A stretch of 64,000 nt of DNA from DATJZH01 sp052146815 (GTDB taxonomy: Bacteria > Actinomycetota > Actinomycetes > Streptosporangiales > Streptosporangiaceae): NCBI GenBank assembly GCA_052146815.1, contig JBKQMG010000217.1:1-64000 (forward strand), given 5' to 3'. The number at the start of each line of letters is the position of its first letter. The stretch's first letter is position 1. Under the pieces are notes generated by a model. That model ran no database searches, had not been told where the DNA came from, and worked only from the letters and a program-made list of their open reading frames with translations. Of the stretch, positions 1 through 7,119 are shown one piece after another. A program made the position numbers and the translations under genes.

Positions 1-232
1 CCCGGATCATGGCCCGCAGCACGTCGGCCAGGGCGACGCGCGGCACGTCGAGCGTGACGGCGGCCGAGTCTGCCCACCGGGTCAGCTCCCGGTAAAGCCC
101 GGGGCTGAGGTCGAGGGTGATCCGGACCGGTTTTGACCGGATGGCAGTGCTGCGGGGGCGCGCATCGGGCTCGGTACGGCTCGACGCTGCCGCGGCCATC
201 TGCGCTTTGCGCTGCTGCCGCGGCGCGGTCAT
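1..232 (-). CDS. Ribbon-helix-helix-type partition partner (3' end beyond window)
   Basis: Reading the minus strand from the ATG at 232 gives an open frame of 77 codons that runs off the left edge, so the C-terminus is missing. The first ~35 residues are basic and flexible. Then comes a segment starting KPVRITLDLSPGLYREL, the beta-strand/helix pattern of ribbon-helix-helix DNA-binding proteins. The start codon overlaps the stop of the upstream parA-like gene (ATGA), so the two are translationally coupled. A small RHH protein directly after a ParA ATPase is the usual layout of type Ib-like plasmid partition cassettes, where it binds the centromere and autoregulates. The family call is by pattern only. 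Confidence 0.6.
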   Translation of the reverse strand, partial: MTAPRQQRKAQMAAAASSRTEPDARPRSTAIRSKPVRITLDLSPGLYRELTRWADSAAVTLDVPRVALADVLRAMIR

Positions 233-900
233 GACGCCACCGAGCGGACGGGAACGCACCGCCCGGTGAGGTCGCGGGCCACCCAGCGCCACACGCCGCG
301 GCCATTCTGGGGAATCGGCATGCCGAAGCTCTGGGCGTAGACCTCCAGCCTCGGCACCGCCGTGCCCAGGACGTCATAACCGAGATCCTCCAGCGCCTCC
401 CGGGCGTAGGCGGTGGAGTTGGCGCGGGCCACGCAGCGGTTCAGCAGGACCGCCGAGCGGGCCGGCCGGTCCCGGACCACCTCGACGTCGGCGATCTCTT
501 CCCGTACCGGCGACGTGCGGTTGATCTCGATCGGACTCGGCGCGCAAGGGATCAGGATCTCGTCGACATACCGCAGCGCCGACCGGGCAATGGCCGCATG
601 GTCTTCCAGCTGCGGGGCGTCAATGATCACTACGTCATCCGGCCGGGCGATCTCGGGTATGCGGCGGTGCAGATCCCGGGACGGCAGAGCCACCATCCGG
701 AACGGGAACGCCGCCTGCGGCGGCAGGCCGGGATCCATGGCCGCGAGATCGGACCATTCCAGCGCGCTGCCGGAGGGGTCTGCGTCCACGAGGAGCACGG
801 TGTTCCCGGCCTGCGCGAACACGTGCGCCAGCCAAACCGCCGACGTGGTCTTACCCGTGCCCGGCTTGAGGTTGACCAGGGCAATGCTGAGACCCGTCAT
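229..900 (-). CDS. ParA-family partition ATPase (plasmid-type)
   Basis: A 223-aa P-loop ATPase. Residues 10-22 hold a deviant Walker A box (LKPGTGKTTSA) with the signature lysine two residues after the leucine. DADPSGSALEWS (about 39-50) is the A' box and VVIIDAPQ (about 91-98) is Walker B. It is short and lacks the N-terminal HTH of type Ia ParA, so it resembles small plasmid or integrative-element ParA/Soj proteins rather than the chromosomal ParA, which sits beside ParB. It is followed with a 4-nt overlap by an RHH-like gene. Upstream of its start are two GCAGTAYTGCAG-type sites that could serve as operator or centromere. Role inferred: segregation of a plasmid or integrated element by ATP-dependent patterning on the nucleoid. 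Confidence 0.85.
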   Translation of the reverse strand: MTGLSIALVNLKPGTGKTTSAVWLAHVFAQAGNTVLLVDADPSGSALEWSDLAAMDPGLPPQAAFPFRMVALPSRDLHRRIPEIARPDDVVIIDAPQLEDHAAIARSALRYVDEILIPCAPSPIEINRTSPVREEIADVEVVRDRPARSAVLLNRCVARANSTAYAREALEDLGYDVLGTAVPRLEVYAQSFGMPIPQNGRGVWRWVARDLTGRCVPVRSVAS

Positions 901-904
901 CCAG

Positions 905-916
905 GCAGTATTGCAG
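905..916. promoter_or_regulatory. Half-site resembling the nearby palindrome
   Basis: GCAGTATTGCAG, five bases upstream of the ParA start codon, matches the core of the 993-1018 palindrome (GCAGTACTGCAG) at 11 of 12 positions. A second copy beside the start codon fits an autoregulatory operator for the RHH partner. Binding is inferred, not shown. Confidence 0.4.
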
Positions 917-992
917 CGTCCATCGCATTTATGGTAGGGGGCGGCCGCTGATCGTTAAGGCCCGGTATCGCCGCCGTCCGGGCTGCCGGCGA

Positions 993-1018
993 TCATGCAG
1001 TACTGCAGTACTGCATGA
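993..1018. promoter_or_regulatory. 26-bp perfect palindrome upstream of parA (candidate parS/operator)
   Basis: The 26 bases are identical to their reverse complement; each arm reads TCATGCAGTACTG. Inside, the unit GCAGTACTGCA occurs twice, overlapping. Perfect palindromes of this size are rare by chance. The position ~95 bp upstream of a ParA/RHH cassette suggests a centromere (parS-like) site or operator. It could also be a cruciform or the target of another regulator. Confidence 0.5.
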
Positions 1019-1342
1019 GCTGCCGCCCGCGTACGGGCCCGGATGCGGGCACGGCGTACCTGGTCCGCCATTCGGCGCGAACCGCAGTAACGCGCCTGGT
1101 GCCGATCTCGCGCATCTTTCATGCCGACCCCGGCCAAGTTACGCACAGCCTGTGGACAGCTTTGTGGAATAGATCACAGGTGCGTAAAAACGCGCCTCGT
1201 GACGCCAGGCAGAATGGACGGTCAATTCCGGAACTGCGCGAGTGCGTGACTATTAACCTTGATGTGTATCGTCATTGCGGGTCCCGTCGGCCCCGGTAAG
1301 GCAGCTCTGGCTGCCCGCCGCGTAACCTCGATCGCCGCCCGG
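1019..1342. other. Intergenic region with weak DnaA-box-like sequence
   Basis: No coding frame here is convincing. The bases 1151-1159 read TGTGGACAG on the plus strand, one mismatch from the actinobacterial DnaA box TTGTCCACA on the other strand. TTTGTGGAATA follows shortly after and is a poorer match. Two weak boxes do not make an origin, so this is recorded only as a possibility for an element-borne replication region. Confidence 0.25.
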
Positions 1343-1884
1343 TCAGGCGCCGGCAGAAATTCCGGGCGTCAGCGCCCGCACAAGGCCGGCACGGCGGCTG
1401 CCGTCCCACTCGAACGCGGGATCGGGCTCGAGGAACGCTGATCCCAGGCTGGCAATGCCCATGGCGGGCAGCGACCATTCCGCCTGGCTTTTCGCGCCGA
1501 ACGGGCGCGCCGGCCAGCGGTCCTCCGCCACCTCCGGTGTGGACAGGGCCATGACGACCAGTCCGCGCATCGTGGCATCGAGCAAGGTGGCCAGGGTCTC
1601 GAAGGTGGCGCCGAGCTCAGGCCGCAGGCGGTAGCAGAAAAGGGCGGCAAGATGCTCCCAGGCCTGCGAAGCTCGGCTGTCTCGAGCCAGTCAAGGTGCG
1701 CGATCACGACCTGCCCGATCAGGTCAAGCTCGTCGTCGACGATCGTCGGCGTGGCGTTCCTGGCCAGCTCCCTGACCAGATCGCTGAAGAGCAGGTCCTG
1801 GTGGGGCCAGCGTCGGTAGACCGCACTGCGCGAGACGTCCGCGTCGCGGATGACGTCCTCGAAGCTGATGTGATCGAGGCTCAC
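1343..1884 (-). pseudogene. TetR-family regulator, frameshifted
   Basis: The N-terminus (start ATG at 1884) carries a TetR helix-turn-helix: ISFEDVIRDADVSRSAVYRRWPHQDLLFSDL. Near 1655-1670 the frame must change by one base. Before that point the frame reads into arginine- and proline-rich nonsense. In the neighbouring frame a normal TetR ligand-domain continues (AWEHLAALFCYRLR, then MLDATMRGLVVMALSTP) to the stop at 1343. With one base restored the protein would be about 180 aa, a normal TetR length. It diverges from the YceI gene across about 160 bp. The single-base lesion could be a true mutation or a sequence error. The ligand and targets are unknown. Confidence 0.7.
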
Positions 1885-2047
1885 GGTAAGGCCTGCCGGG
1901 TCACATGCGCACGGCCGGGTGCAGCATCCGCTGCTAGGTCTCCTGGCCGGAGAGCCGGCGCCGCCTTCTGGCCAGACCAGTCGGGGCCGCTGCTTCGCCC
2001 GCCACCCGGCCTCCCAGGGCTTAGGACTCTAGGTTTGATGGTGAGAG

Positions 2048-2770
2048 ATGGCCCGCGACGCCGATCTCGGAACGCGTGCCCGGTCCAGCGGCGACGGATC
2101 GCCGCGCAGGCACCGCCCGCTGCGATGGCTTCTCGGCGCGGCCGCCGTCGTGGTCGTCCTCGTGGTCCTGGCTGTCGCGCTCTTCCTCAGGCAGCCGGCG
2201 CCGCCTCCGCTGACGCTGGCGGGCACGGCCGCCGCCGCGCCGGCCGGCCCGCTCGACGGCACGTGGAATGTGGCCGCCGGATCGCTCGCGGGCTTTCGCG
2301 TGCAGGAGACCGTCCTCGGCCTGAGCAATGACGTTGTGGGCAGGACAGGTGCGGTGACCGGTGACATCGTCATCTCCGGCGGCCGGGTCACCGCAGCGGC
2401 ATTCCGCATACACCTGACCGCCGTCCGGGTGGGCGGCAAGACCCAGCCGCAGTTCGGCAGGAGCCTCGGGGCACAGGCTCATCCGAGCGCGACGTTCACG
2501 CTGGCGCCCCCGGCGGCGCTCAGTCCTGGTTTCGCCTCGGGCGCGGCCGTCACCATGGCAGCAGCGGGACACCTGGCGATGCACGGGACCTCTCGCCTGG
2601 TGAACTGCACGATCACGGCCCGGCGGGACGGACCGGTCCTGCAGGCCGCGGGCTCGATCCCCGTCGCGTTCGCCCGCTGGGGCAGCAGCCGGCCCGCTGG
2701 CTTCGCGTTCCTCGGCTCGCTCGCCAGTCGCGGCGCGGCCGAGTTCCTGCTCGTCCTGCGCCGGCACTGA
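2048..2770 (+). CDS. YceI-family lipid-binding-like protein, membrane anchored
   Basis: A 240-aa protein. After an arginine-rich N-terminus, one hydrophobic segment (about residues 26-48) acts as a signal anchor. The extracytoplasmic part starts with DGTWNVAAGSLAGFRV and continues with VVGRTGAVTGDIVISGGRV and the motif HPSATFTL, the hallmarks of YceI lipocalin-like beta-barrels, which bind isoprenoid-type lipids. Length and order fit actinobacterial YceI proteins with an N-terminal anchor. It stands alone and diverges from the broken TetR gene, which might have regulated it. The bound ligand is unknown. Confidence 0.85.
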   Translation: MARDADLGTRARSSGDGSPRRHRPLRWLLGAAAVVVVLVVLAVALFLRQPAPPPLTLAGTAAAAPAGPLDGTWNVAAGSLAGFRVQETVLGLSNDVVGRTGAVTGDIVISGGRVTAAAFRIHLTAVRVGGKTQPQFGRSLGAQAHPSATFTLAPPAALSPGFASGAAVTMAAAGHLAMHGTSRLVNCTITARRDGPVLQAAGSIPVAFARWGSSRPAGFAFLGSLASRGAAEFLLVLRRH

Positions 2771-2810
2771 CCGCGCAGCGGCCTGAAACGACCGCAGCCA
2801 GCCCGGCTGC

Positions 2811-2960
2811 TCATTTGTCCGGGTAAACCAGTTCCAGCTCGCTCAGGCGCTCGGGGTCGGCGATCATCTCGATGCCGGTGATCTTCCCCCCGGTGATCGC
2901 GAAGGCGAACAGGCGATCGAGTCCGTCCTGCGCGCGCTGGCGGGCGGCAGCGTCACCCGG
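2811..2960 (-). pseudogene. C-terminal remnant of an ECF sigma factor with SnoaL-like tail
   Basis: The minus strand encodes a tail containing GLDRLFAFAITGGKITGIEM followed by ADPERLSELEL and a stop at 2811. This matches the end of SigJ/ECF41-type sigma factors, whose C-terminal SnoaL-like domain closes with such strands. Upstream the frame quickly loses similarity and no sigma-2 or sigma-4 region is present, so only the last ~45 codons survive. The call rests on pattern memory of the family ending. Confidence 0.45.
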
Positions 2961-2990
2961 ACGGCCGGCGGATTTCACGTGGAGGCGACG

Positions 2991-3156
2991 ATGACCGGCC
3001 CGAGCGCGGGATCTGAACCGGAGCCTGCTGTCGGCCCTGCGCCGGGCTGAGCGGCGGACCCGCCTGCGGGCGGAATGGACCGCCTGCGGGCTGACGGAGA
3101 GCTTCTTCGATTACGTCCGAAGAATCTCGTTCTGTGTAGATCGGCAGTCCGGGTAA
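2991..3156 (+). pseudogene. Small unknown protein, frameshifted
   Basis: An ATG at 2991 follows a good ribosome site (GTGGAGG, 2979-2985). After about eight codons one base must be skipped to enter a frame reading LNRSLLSALRRAERRTRLR, then EWTACGLTESFFDYVRR, and a stop at 3156. The charged helical opening and the TESFFDYV phrase look like a real small protein. I do not recognise a family with certainty. It overlaps no other gene. Confidence 0.3.
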
Positions 3157-3199
3157 ATCGACGGCCCGTGGCGGCAGGGCCTGCCGGGGCCGCTGCGGA

Positions 3200-3587
3200 T
3201 CAGCCGCTGGTGGCGATCCCGGTCAGGACGAACGTGCCCGCGCCGAGACTGCGCAAGATGACCTCCAGGTCGCTGCCCGCGAACGCTGATACGCGGCGCT
3301 TGGTGGCCTGCACGTCCTGCGGGCGGGGCGCGACGGCCGAGTGGATCTCAGCGACCGGGCTGCCCTCGGTGAACGCGCCCGTCGCGGCGAGCCCGGAGAA
3401 TGTCGCGTTCCGGGGACCGATCTCCGAGTGGCCCGGCCGGAACCGACGCACACGTACACCACGGGGATGGCCGCGCCGCGCCGCCGCGATCGCCTCCGAG
3501 AGCCGCTCCAGGTAGCCGGCGTTCCTCGCCGAAGCGCTCGACGATGCTCCGCTGCACGTCCATGACCAGGAGCACGGTCACATCCAT
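3200..3587 (-). pseudogene. Isochorismatase-like cysteine hydrolase, several frameshifts and truncated
   Basis: The start (ATG at 3587) reads MDVTVLLVMDVQRSIVERFG, the usual isochorismatase-superfamily opening with the catalytic aspartate in DVQ. The next pieces are in other frames: AIPVVYVCV, then RRFRPGHSEIGPRNATFSG, and finally GTFVLTGIATSG, where a stop at 3200 cuts the protein just before the region of the catalytic cysteine (normally shortly after TGI.TSG). At least two frame changes plus a premature stop are needed to explain it. A second, intact member of the superfamily lies at 52760-53344. Confidence 0.6.
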
Positions 3588-3735
3588 CGGCAGTGCGCCC
3601 CTTTCCGTGGTTCTCCTGCCCGCCGGCGCCGAGGGCAGCGCCCGCTGTGAGCACGCTGCCAGAACGGGTTGCCGCGGCCGGGCTGGCCCGGCCGGACAGT
3701 GCGCTCTTCACCCGGAGGGCGGCCTTTCGCCTGTC

Positions 3736-4062
3736 CTAGCCGCCCGCCATCGCCCCGACAATCAGGAAGGGCTCGGAGCCCGCGGCCACCGCCTCGGGCA
3801 GCGGGGCGTCCGGCTGCTCGTGCGACAGGTCCTGCTCGCAGGCGAAGAATCTCACGAACGCACGCCGCCTGCCGGTGTCGCGGTCGCGGATCGTCCCGCG
3901 CAGCACCGGATAGCGGGCTTCGAGCGCGTCGAGGACCTGGTGCTGCGTGACCTGGTGCTGCGTGCCCTGATGCAGGGGGGTGTGGCCCTCGACGTCAAGT
4001 TCTACCTCGCCGTCGATGCGGGCGAGCGTGCGCAGATGCGCGGGAAGGGACACCCGGATCAT
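3736..4062 (-). CDS. MoaD/ThiS-like ubiquitin-fold sulfur carrier
   Basis: A 108-aa protein ending in AMAGG. The terminal Gly-Gly is the residue pair that is adenylated and thiocarboxylated in MoaD/ThiS carriers. The start is taken at the ATG at 4062 because it overlaps the stop of the upstream Asp-box gene (ATGA) and begins with the beta-strand MIRVSLPAHLRTLA typical of the fold. Longer upstream frames read antisense-like, arginine-rich sequence. Residues around 36-46 contain an in-frame five-residue duplication (TQHQV-like) caused by a 15-bp tandem repeat, so the loop is longer than usual. No MoaE, ThiG or activating enzyme is nearby, so its partner is unknown. Confidence 0.75.
   Translation of the reverse strand: MIRVSLPAHLRTLARIDGEVELDVEGHTPLHQGTQHQVTQHQVLDALEARYPVLRGTIRDRDTGRRRAFVRFFACEQDLSHEQPDAPLPEAVAAGSEPFLIVGAMAGG
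3934..3963. repeat. 15-bp tandem duplication inside the MoaD/ThiS-like gene
   Basis: GACCTGGTGCTGCGT occurs twice head-to-tail (3934-3948 and 3949-3963). It adds five codons in frame, suggesting recent slippage. Confidence 0.85.
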
Positions 4063-5174
4063 GGCAGTGTCTGGACCTCGACGGACAGCACGGCCGGAAG
4101 GTCGCGGACAATCGGGGCCCAGTTGTCCCCGGCGTCGGGTGATGCGTAGACCTGGCCGCCCGTGGTGCCGAAGTAGACGCCGCAGGAGTCCAGGGAATCG
4201 ACCGCCATTGCATCTCGCAGCACATTGACGTAGCAGTCGCGCTGCGGCAGGCCGCTGGTGAGCGCCTCCCATTCGCCCCCGCCCGTCCGGCTGCGGTACA
4301 CGCGCAGCTTGCCCTCGGGCGGGAAGTGCAGCGAGTCACTGGTGATGGGCACGACGTAGATGGTGTCCGGCTCGTGCGCGTGCACGTCGATCGGGAAGCC
4401 GAAATCGGTCGGCAGGTTGCCGCTTATCTCATGCCATGAGTCGCCGCCGTCATCGCTGCGCATAACATCCCAGTGCTTCTGCATGAACAGCACGCCCGGC
4501 CGGGAGGGGTGCATCGCCAGCCGGTGGACGCAGTGCCCGACCTCGGCGTCAGAATCGGGGATGCCCTCGGACCGCAGCCCGCGGTTCACCGGCCGCCAGC
4601 TTTCGCCCGAGTCGTCGGAGCGGAAGACGCCCGCGGCGGAGATGGCGGCGAACATGCGGCGGGGCTCGGCCGGATCGAGGATGATCGTGTGCAGGCACAT
4701 CCCGCCTGCTCCCGGCTGCCAGGACGGACCTGACCCCTGGCGCCGCAGGCCGGACAGCTCCTGCCACTGCTGGCCGCCGTCGGCGGACCGGAACAGGCCG
4801 GCGTCCTCCACCCCGGCGTAGACCAGATCCGGATCATCCAGTGATGGCTCAAGGTGCCACACCCGGGCGAATTCCCACGGGTGCGGCGTGCCGTCGTACC
4901 ACTGATGGGTGCCGGCGGCGCCGTCGTAAGCGAACTCGCTGCCCGCCGGCGCCCAGGTCTGGCCGCCGTCATCAGAGCGCTGGATCACCTGGCCGAACCA
5001 GCCGCTGGACTGCGACGCATACAGGCGCGCCGGATCCGCCGGGGATCCCTTGACGTGGTAGATCTCCCAGCCGCCAAAATGGGGCCCGCTGACGTCCCAG
5101 CTCTCGCGCTTCCCGTCCGCGGTCAGGACGAACGCGCCCTTGCGCGTGCCCACCAGTACCCTCACACCGCTCAT
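4059..5174 (-). CDS. Asp-box (BNR) repeat beta-propeller protein, sialidase-like
   Basis: A 371-aa protein starting MSGVRVLVGTRKGAFVL. It contains at least four Asp-boxes of the S-x-D-x-G-x-x-W type (RSDDGGQTW, RSADGGQQW, RSDDSGESW, RSDDGGDSW) plus a degenerate fifth near the end, the mark of a sialidase/VPS10/YVTN-type propeller. No signal peptide is visible, so it is probably cytoplasmic, and no catalytic sialidase triad was recognised. I use the ATG at 5174; upstream in-frame methionines lack a ribosome site. It is coupled by a 4-nt overlap to the MoaD/ThiS-like gene. From general familiarity this pairing recurs in actinobacteria, but its function is unknown. Confidence 0.8.
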   Translation of the reverse strand: MSGVRVLVGTRKGAFVLTADGKRESWDVSGPHFGGWEIYHVKGSPADPARLYASQSSGWFGQVIQRSDDGGQTWAPAGSEFAYDGAAGTHQWYDGTPHPWEFARVWHLEPSLDDPDLVYAGVEDAGLFRSADGGQQWQELSGLRRQGSGPSWQPGAGGMCLHTIILDPAEPRRMFAAISAAGVFRSDDSGESWRPVNRGLRSEGIPDSDAEVGHCVHRLAMHPSRPGVLFMQKHWDVMRSDDGGDSWHEISGNLPTDFGFPIDVHAHEPDTIYVVPITSDSLHFPPEGKLRVYRSRTGGGEWEALTSGLPQRDCYVNVLRDAMAVDSLDSCGVYFGTTGGQVYASPDAGDNWAPIVRDLPAVLSVEVQTLP

Positions 5175-5699
5175 CGCTTTACCCCTCGCTTTCCCTCGGA
5201 CCACCATGGCACTGGCCGCCGACATCCTGGCGGTGAAATTCCCGCCGCGGCTGCCATCTGCAAGCTCCCGGCTGTTATGACGGCCGGGAGGCCGCAAACT
5301 CATCGCTGCGAACGGGCACGGCCCTGCACCTGCACCGGGCGCGGGCTCGCCCGGCGTCCCGCGCGCAGGCTCAGCCGGGCCCTGGCCACAATGGGTCCGC
5401 GGGGTGCTGACGGCACCTTGACGCCGGCCGGGACGATCACCAGGAACCCGGCCGCGTGTTTTTCCGGCTGGGCCTGGTAGAACCCGGTAAGGCCGGATTC
5501 TCTGGCCGGACAGCGAGGGAGCGCAGGATGGCGCAGACATGCATGGCTGGGCGCAGGCCACCGGACCGGACCGCCGCCACGACCGAGGCGGGCGGCCCAG
5601 GCCAGCCGGCGGGCCGCCCCGGGCTCTCGGGCTGGTGGCGACCTGGCAGCGGCGCCGGATCTTCACGAACCTGGGCAGGTCGCGGAGATCTCGGTGATG
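5175..5699. other. Intergenic, no supported gene
   Basis: About 520 bases with open frames in several phases but no start with a ribosome site and no recognisable domain. It leads into the decayed MgtE/DUF1003 region and may hold more of that gene's eroded 5' part. Confidence 0.4.
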
Positions 5700-6363
5700 G
5701 CGCGCACCTGCGCGGCGGCGCGGTCGACCTGAGGCGCTTCAGCCAGCGAGCCGGGGAGATCCTCGCCTCCGAGCTCTACGGCCGGCCGGGACCGGAACGG
5801 TGCTCGACGTCGCCATCACCCTCTCCGACCGCCCGCGCGGCGGCTGGGAGGTCTCAGCGCTGGCCATCGGCCGGAGCCGGGGCCTGCGCCGCCAGCCTCC
5901 CGAGATCGTGCCCTGGTACGAGCACCGCGAGCTGTTCGAGCCCGGCGGCCTCGCCGACCAGCTCGCCGAGCTGCGGGACATATTCCGTACCGGTTTATCC
6001 TGCTCAACCCGGCCTTCTCGACCCAGGCTGCCTACGCCGCTCCGCTGATCCTGCTGGCCCAGAACCGGCAGGATGACCGGAACCGCGCCAACATCGAGCG
6101 CGACCGGAGGTGGCGGCCCGCACCCAGGCCGATACCGAGTTCCTGGCCAGGGAGCTGTCAGCCGTCCGCCTCGCACTAGCCGACGTCGTCACTACCGAGG
6201 ACCTCGGCGACCGGCTGTCCCAGCTGGAGAAGCTGATTGTCGACCAGCGGCCGGTGTCGCCGGACCGGGACGGACGGCGGCCGGATGAGGCACCCGGCTC
6301 ATCCGGGGAGCAGCGCTACTCCACGCGGCTGACCGGCCGCCAGCAGCCTCAGGCCGCTGACTA
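5700..6363 (+). pseudogene. Fused remnant: PRC-barrel/MgtE-N-like front joined to DUF1003 tail
   Basis: The first part reads RRFSQRAGEILASELYGRP and, after one frame change, GTVLDVAITLSDRPRGGWEV and VPWYEHRELFEPGGLADQLAELRD. This resembles the PRC-barrel/intracellular part of MgtE-like magnesium transporter proteins. Near 5985 it jumps into FILLNPAFSTQAAYAAPLIL and LAQNRQDDRNRANIERDR, the characteristic second membrane segment and QNR motif of DUF1003. Near 6100 one G is missing (TGGCGG for TGGGCGG), after which a coiled-coil tail continues to 6363. In other actinomycetes the two genes are neighbours, as I recall. A deletion here has removed the 3' part of one and the 5' part of the other. 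Confidence 0.6.
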
Positions 6364-6433
6364 ACGGCGGCCCCGGGGCCCCGGCTGACAGCAACAGGGC
6401 GGCCGGCGCGTGACTGCCCTGGCCGGTCGCCGG

Positions 6434-6769
6434 CTACGAGCGGTCCCGGACGGCGGCGGTCAGAGCTTCGCGCCACTGCCTGTGCAGCAGCCGGCGCTCG
6501 TCTTCGTCATACCCGCCCCAGATGCCGAATTCCTGATGGGTGCTGAGGGCAAACGAGAGGCATTCCCGCCGTACCGGGCAGCGGGCGCAGACCGCCTTGG
6601 CCCGCCTGGTCTCCGCGGCTGCGATGCCGGCTTTGGCGATCGGGAAGAAAAGCTCGGTATCAACATCCTGGCAGGCCGCCGAGTCACGCCAGGAGGCCTC
6701 TTCGTAGTAATCCGGGGGAACCGCGCGGAGGGCTCCCTCGCCGTCAGCGGGGGCAGCGGCGATGGTCAT
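6434..6769 (-). CDS. WhiB-family iron-sulfur transcription regulator
   Basis: A 111-aa protein with the four cluster-ligating cysteines of WhiB proteins: C33, C61, C64 and C70 (the last three in CARCPVRREC). They are followed by the G-I-W-G-G turn at 82-86 and a basic C-terminal helix. WhiB-like proteins hold an O2/NO-sensitive [4Fe-4S] cluster and usually act by binding the principal sigma factor. The length fits the short group without extra domains. It lies just downstream of a small membrane protein gene on the same strand, across a 45-bp gap. The target promoters are unknown. Confidence 0.95.
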   Translation of the reverse strand: MTIAAAPADGEGALRAVPPDYYEEASWRDSAACQDVDTELFFPIAKAGIAAAETRRAKAVCARCPVRRECLSFALSTHQEFGIWGGYDEDERRLLHRQWREALTAAVRDRS

Positions 6770-6814
6770 GTTTCCTCCTCAGCCGCCGGGTACGCGCCGC
6801 TCAGCGGCGCGCGC

Positions 6815-7028
6815 TCAGCGGCCCTCGTCGATCTTGATTGCGTTGCCGAGGGCCATGAACGTCGGCGCCCACAATCCGACGTAGATCCCACCGGTCGGCC
6901 TTCTCACCGGGGGGATCTTCCATCCGGGGGGACGCGCCCCAGGCGGCGACGCTCGCGCCGATGGAGAGCATGGCGGCCAGGTAGGCGACGTCGCTGGTGA
7001 TGCCGGGGCCGCGAAGCATTCTGATCAT
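6815..7028 (-). pseudogene. Small membrane protein, frameshifted
   Basis: The start ATG at 7028 has a ribosome site (GGAAAGGA). The frame reads MIRMLRGPGITSDVAYLAAM, then a hydrophobic stretch LSIGASVAAWG. Near 6890 the frame must shift to continue as GIYVGLWAPTFMALGNAIK and a stop at 6815. Repaired, it would be about 70 residues with two hydrophobic segments. I do not know the family. It precedes the WhiB gene on the same strand. Confidence 0.45.
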
Positions 7029-7098
7029 GATGGCGGGTGTCCTTTCCTCGCAGGTGCACACGTGAGAGCCTGTCTGAGTGCTACCGTATCATCGCCCT

Positions 7099-7116
7099 GA
7101 TTAGAGAGAGCTAATC
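7099..7116. promoter_or_regulatory. Inverted repeat abutting the MerR start codon
   Basis: GATTAG-(6 nt)-CTAATC, a perfect 6-6-6 inverted repeat, ends three bases before the ATG at 7120. There is no ribosome site, so the transcript is probably leaderless and the repeat would overlap the transcription start, as expected of an autorepressor operator. Confidence 0.5.
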
Positions 7117-7119
7117 AAA

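Noticed and set aside
229..900. Chromosomal ParA of the oriC-proximal parAB locus
   Set aside because: Short protein, no adjacent ParB or 16-bp parS (TGTTTCACGTGAAACA), partner looks like RHH.
1140..1200. Chromosomal or plasmid origin of replication from DnaA-box-like words
   Set aside because: Only one near-match and one poor match; no dnaA, dnaN or rep gene in the window. Kept only as a weak note.
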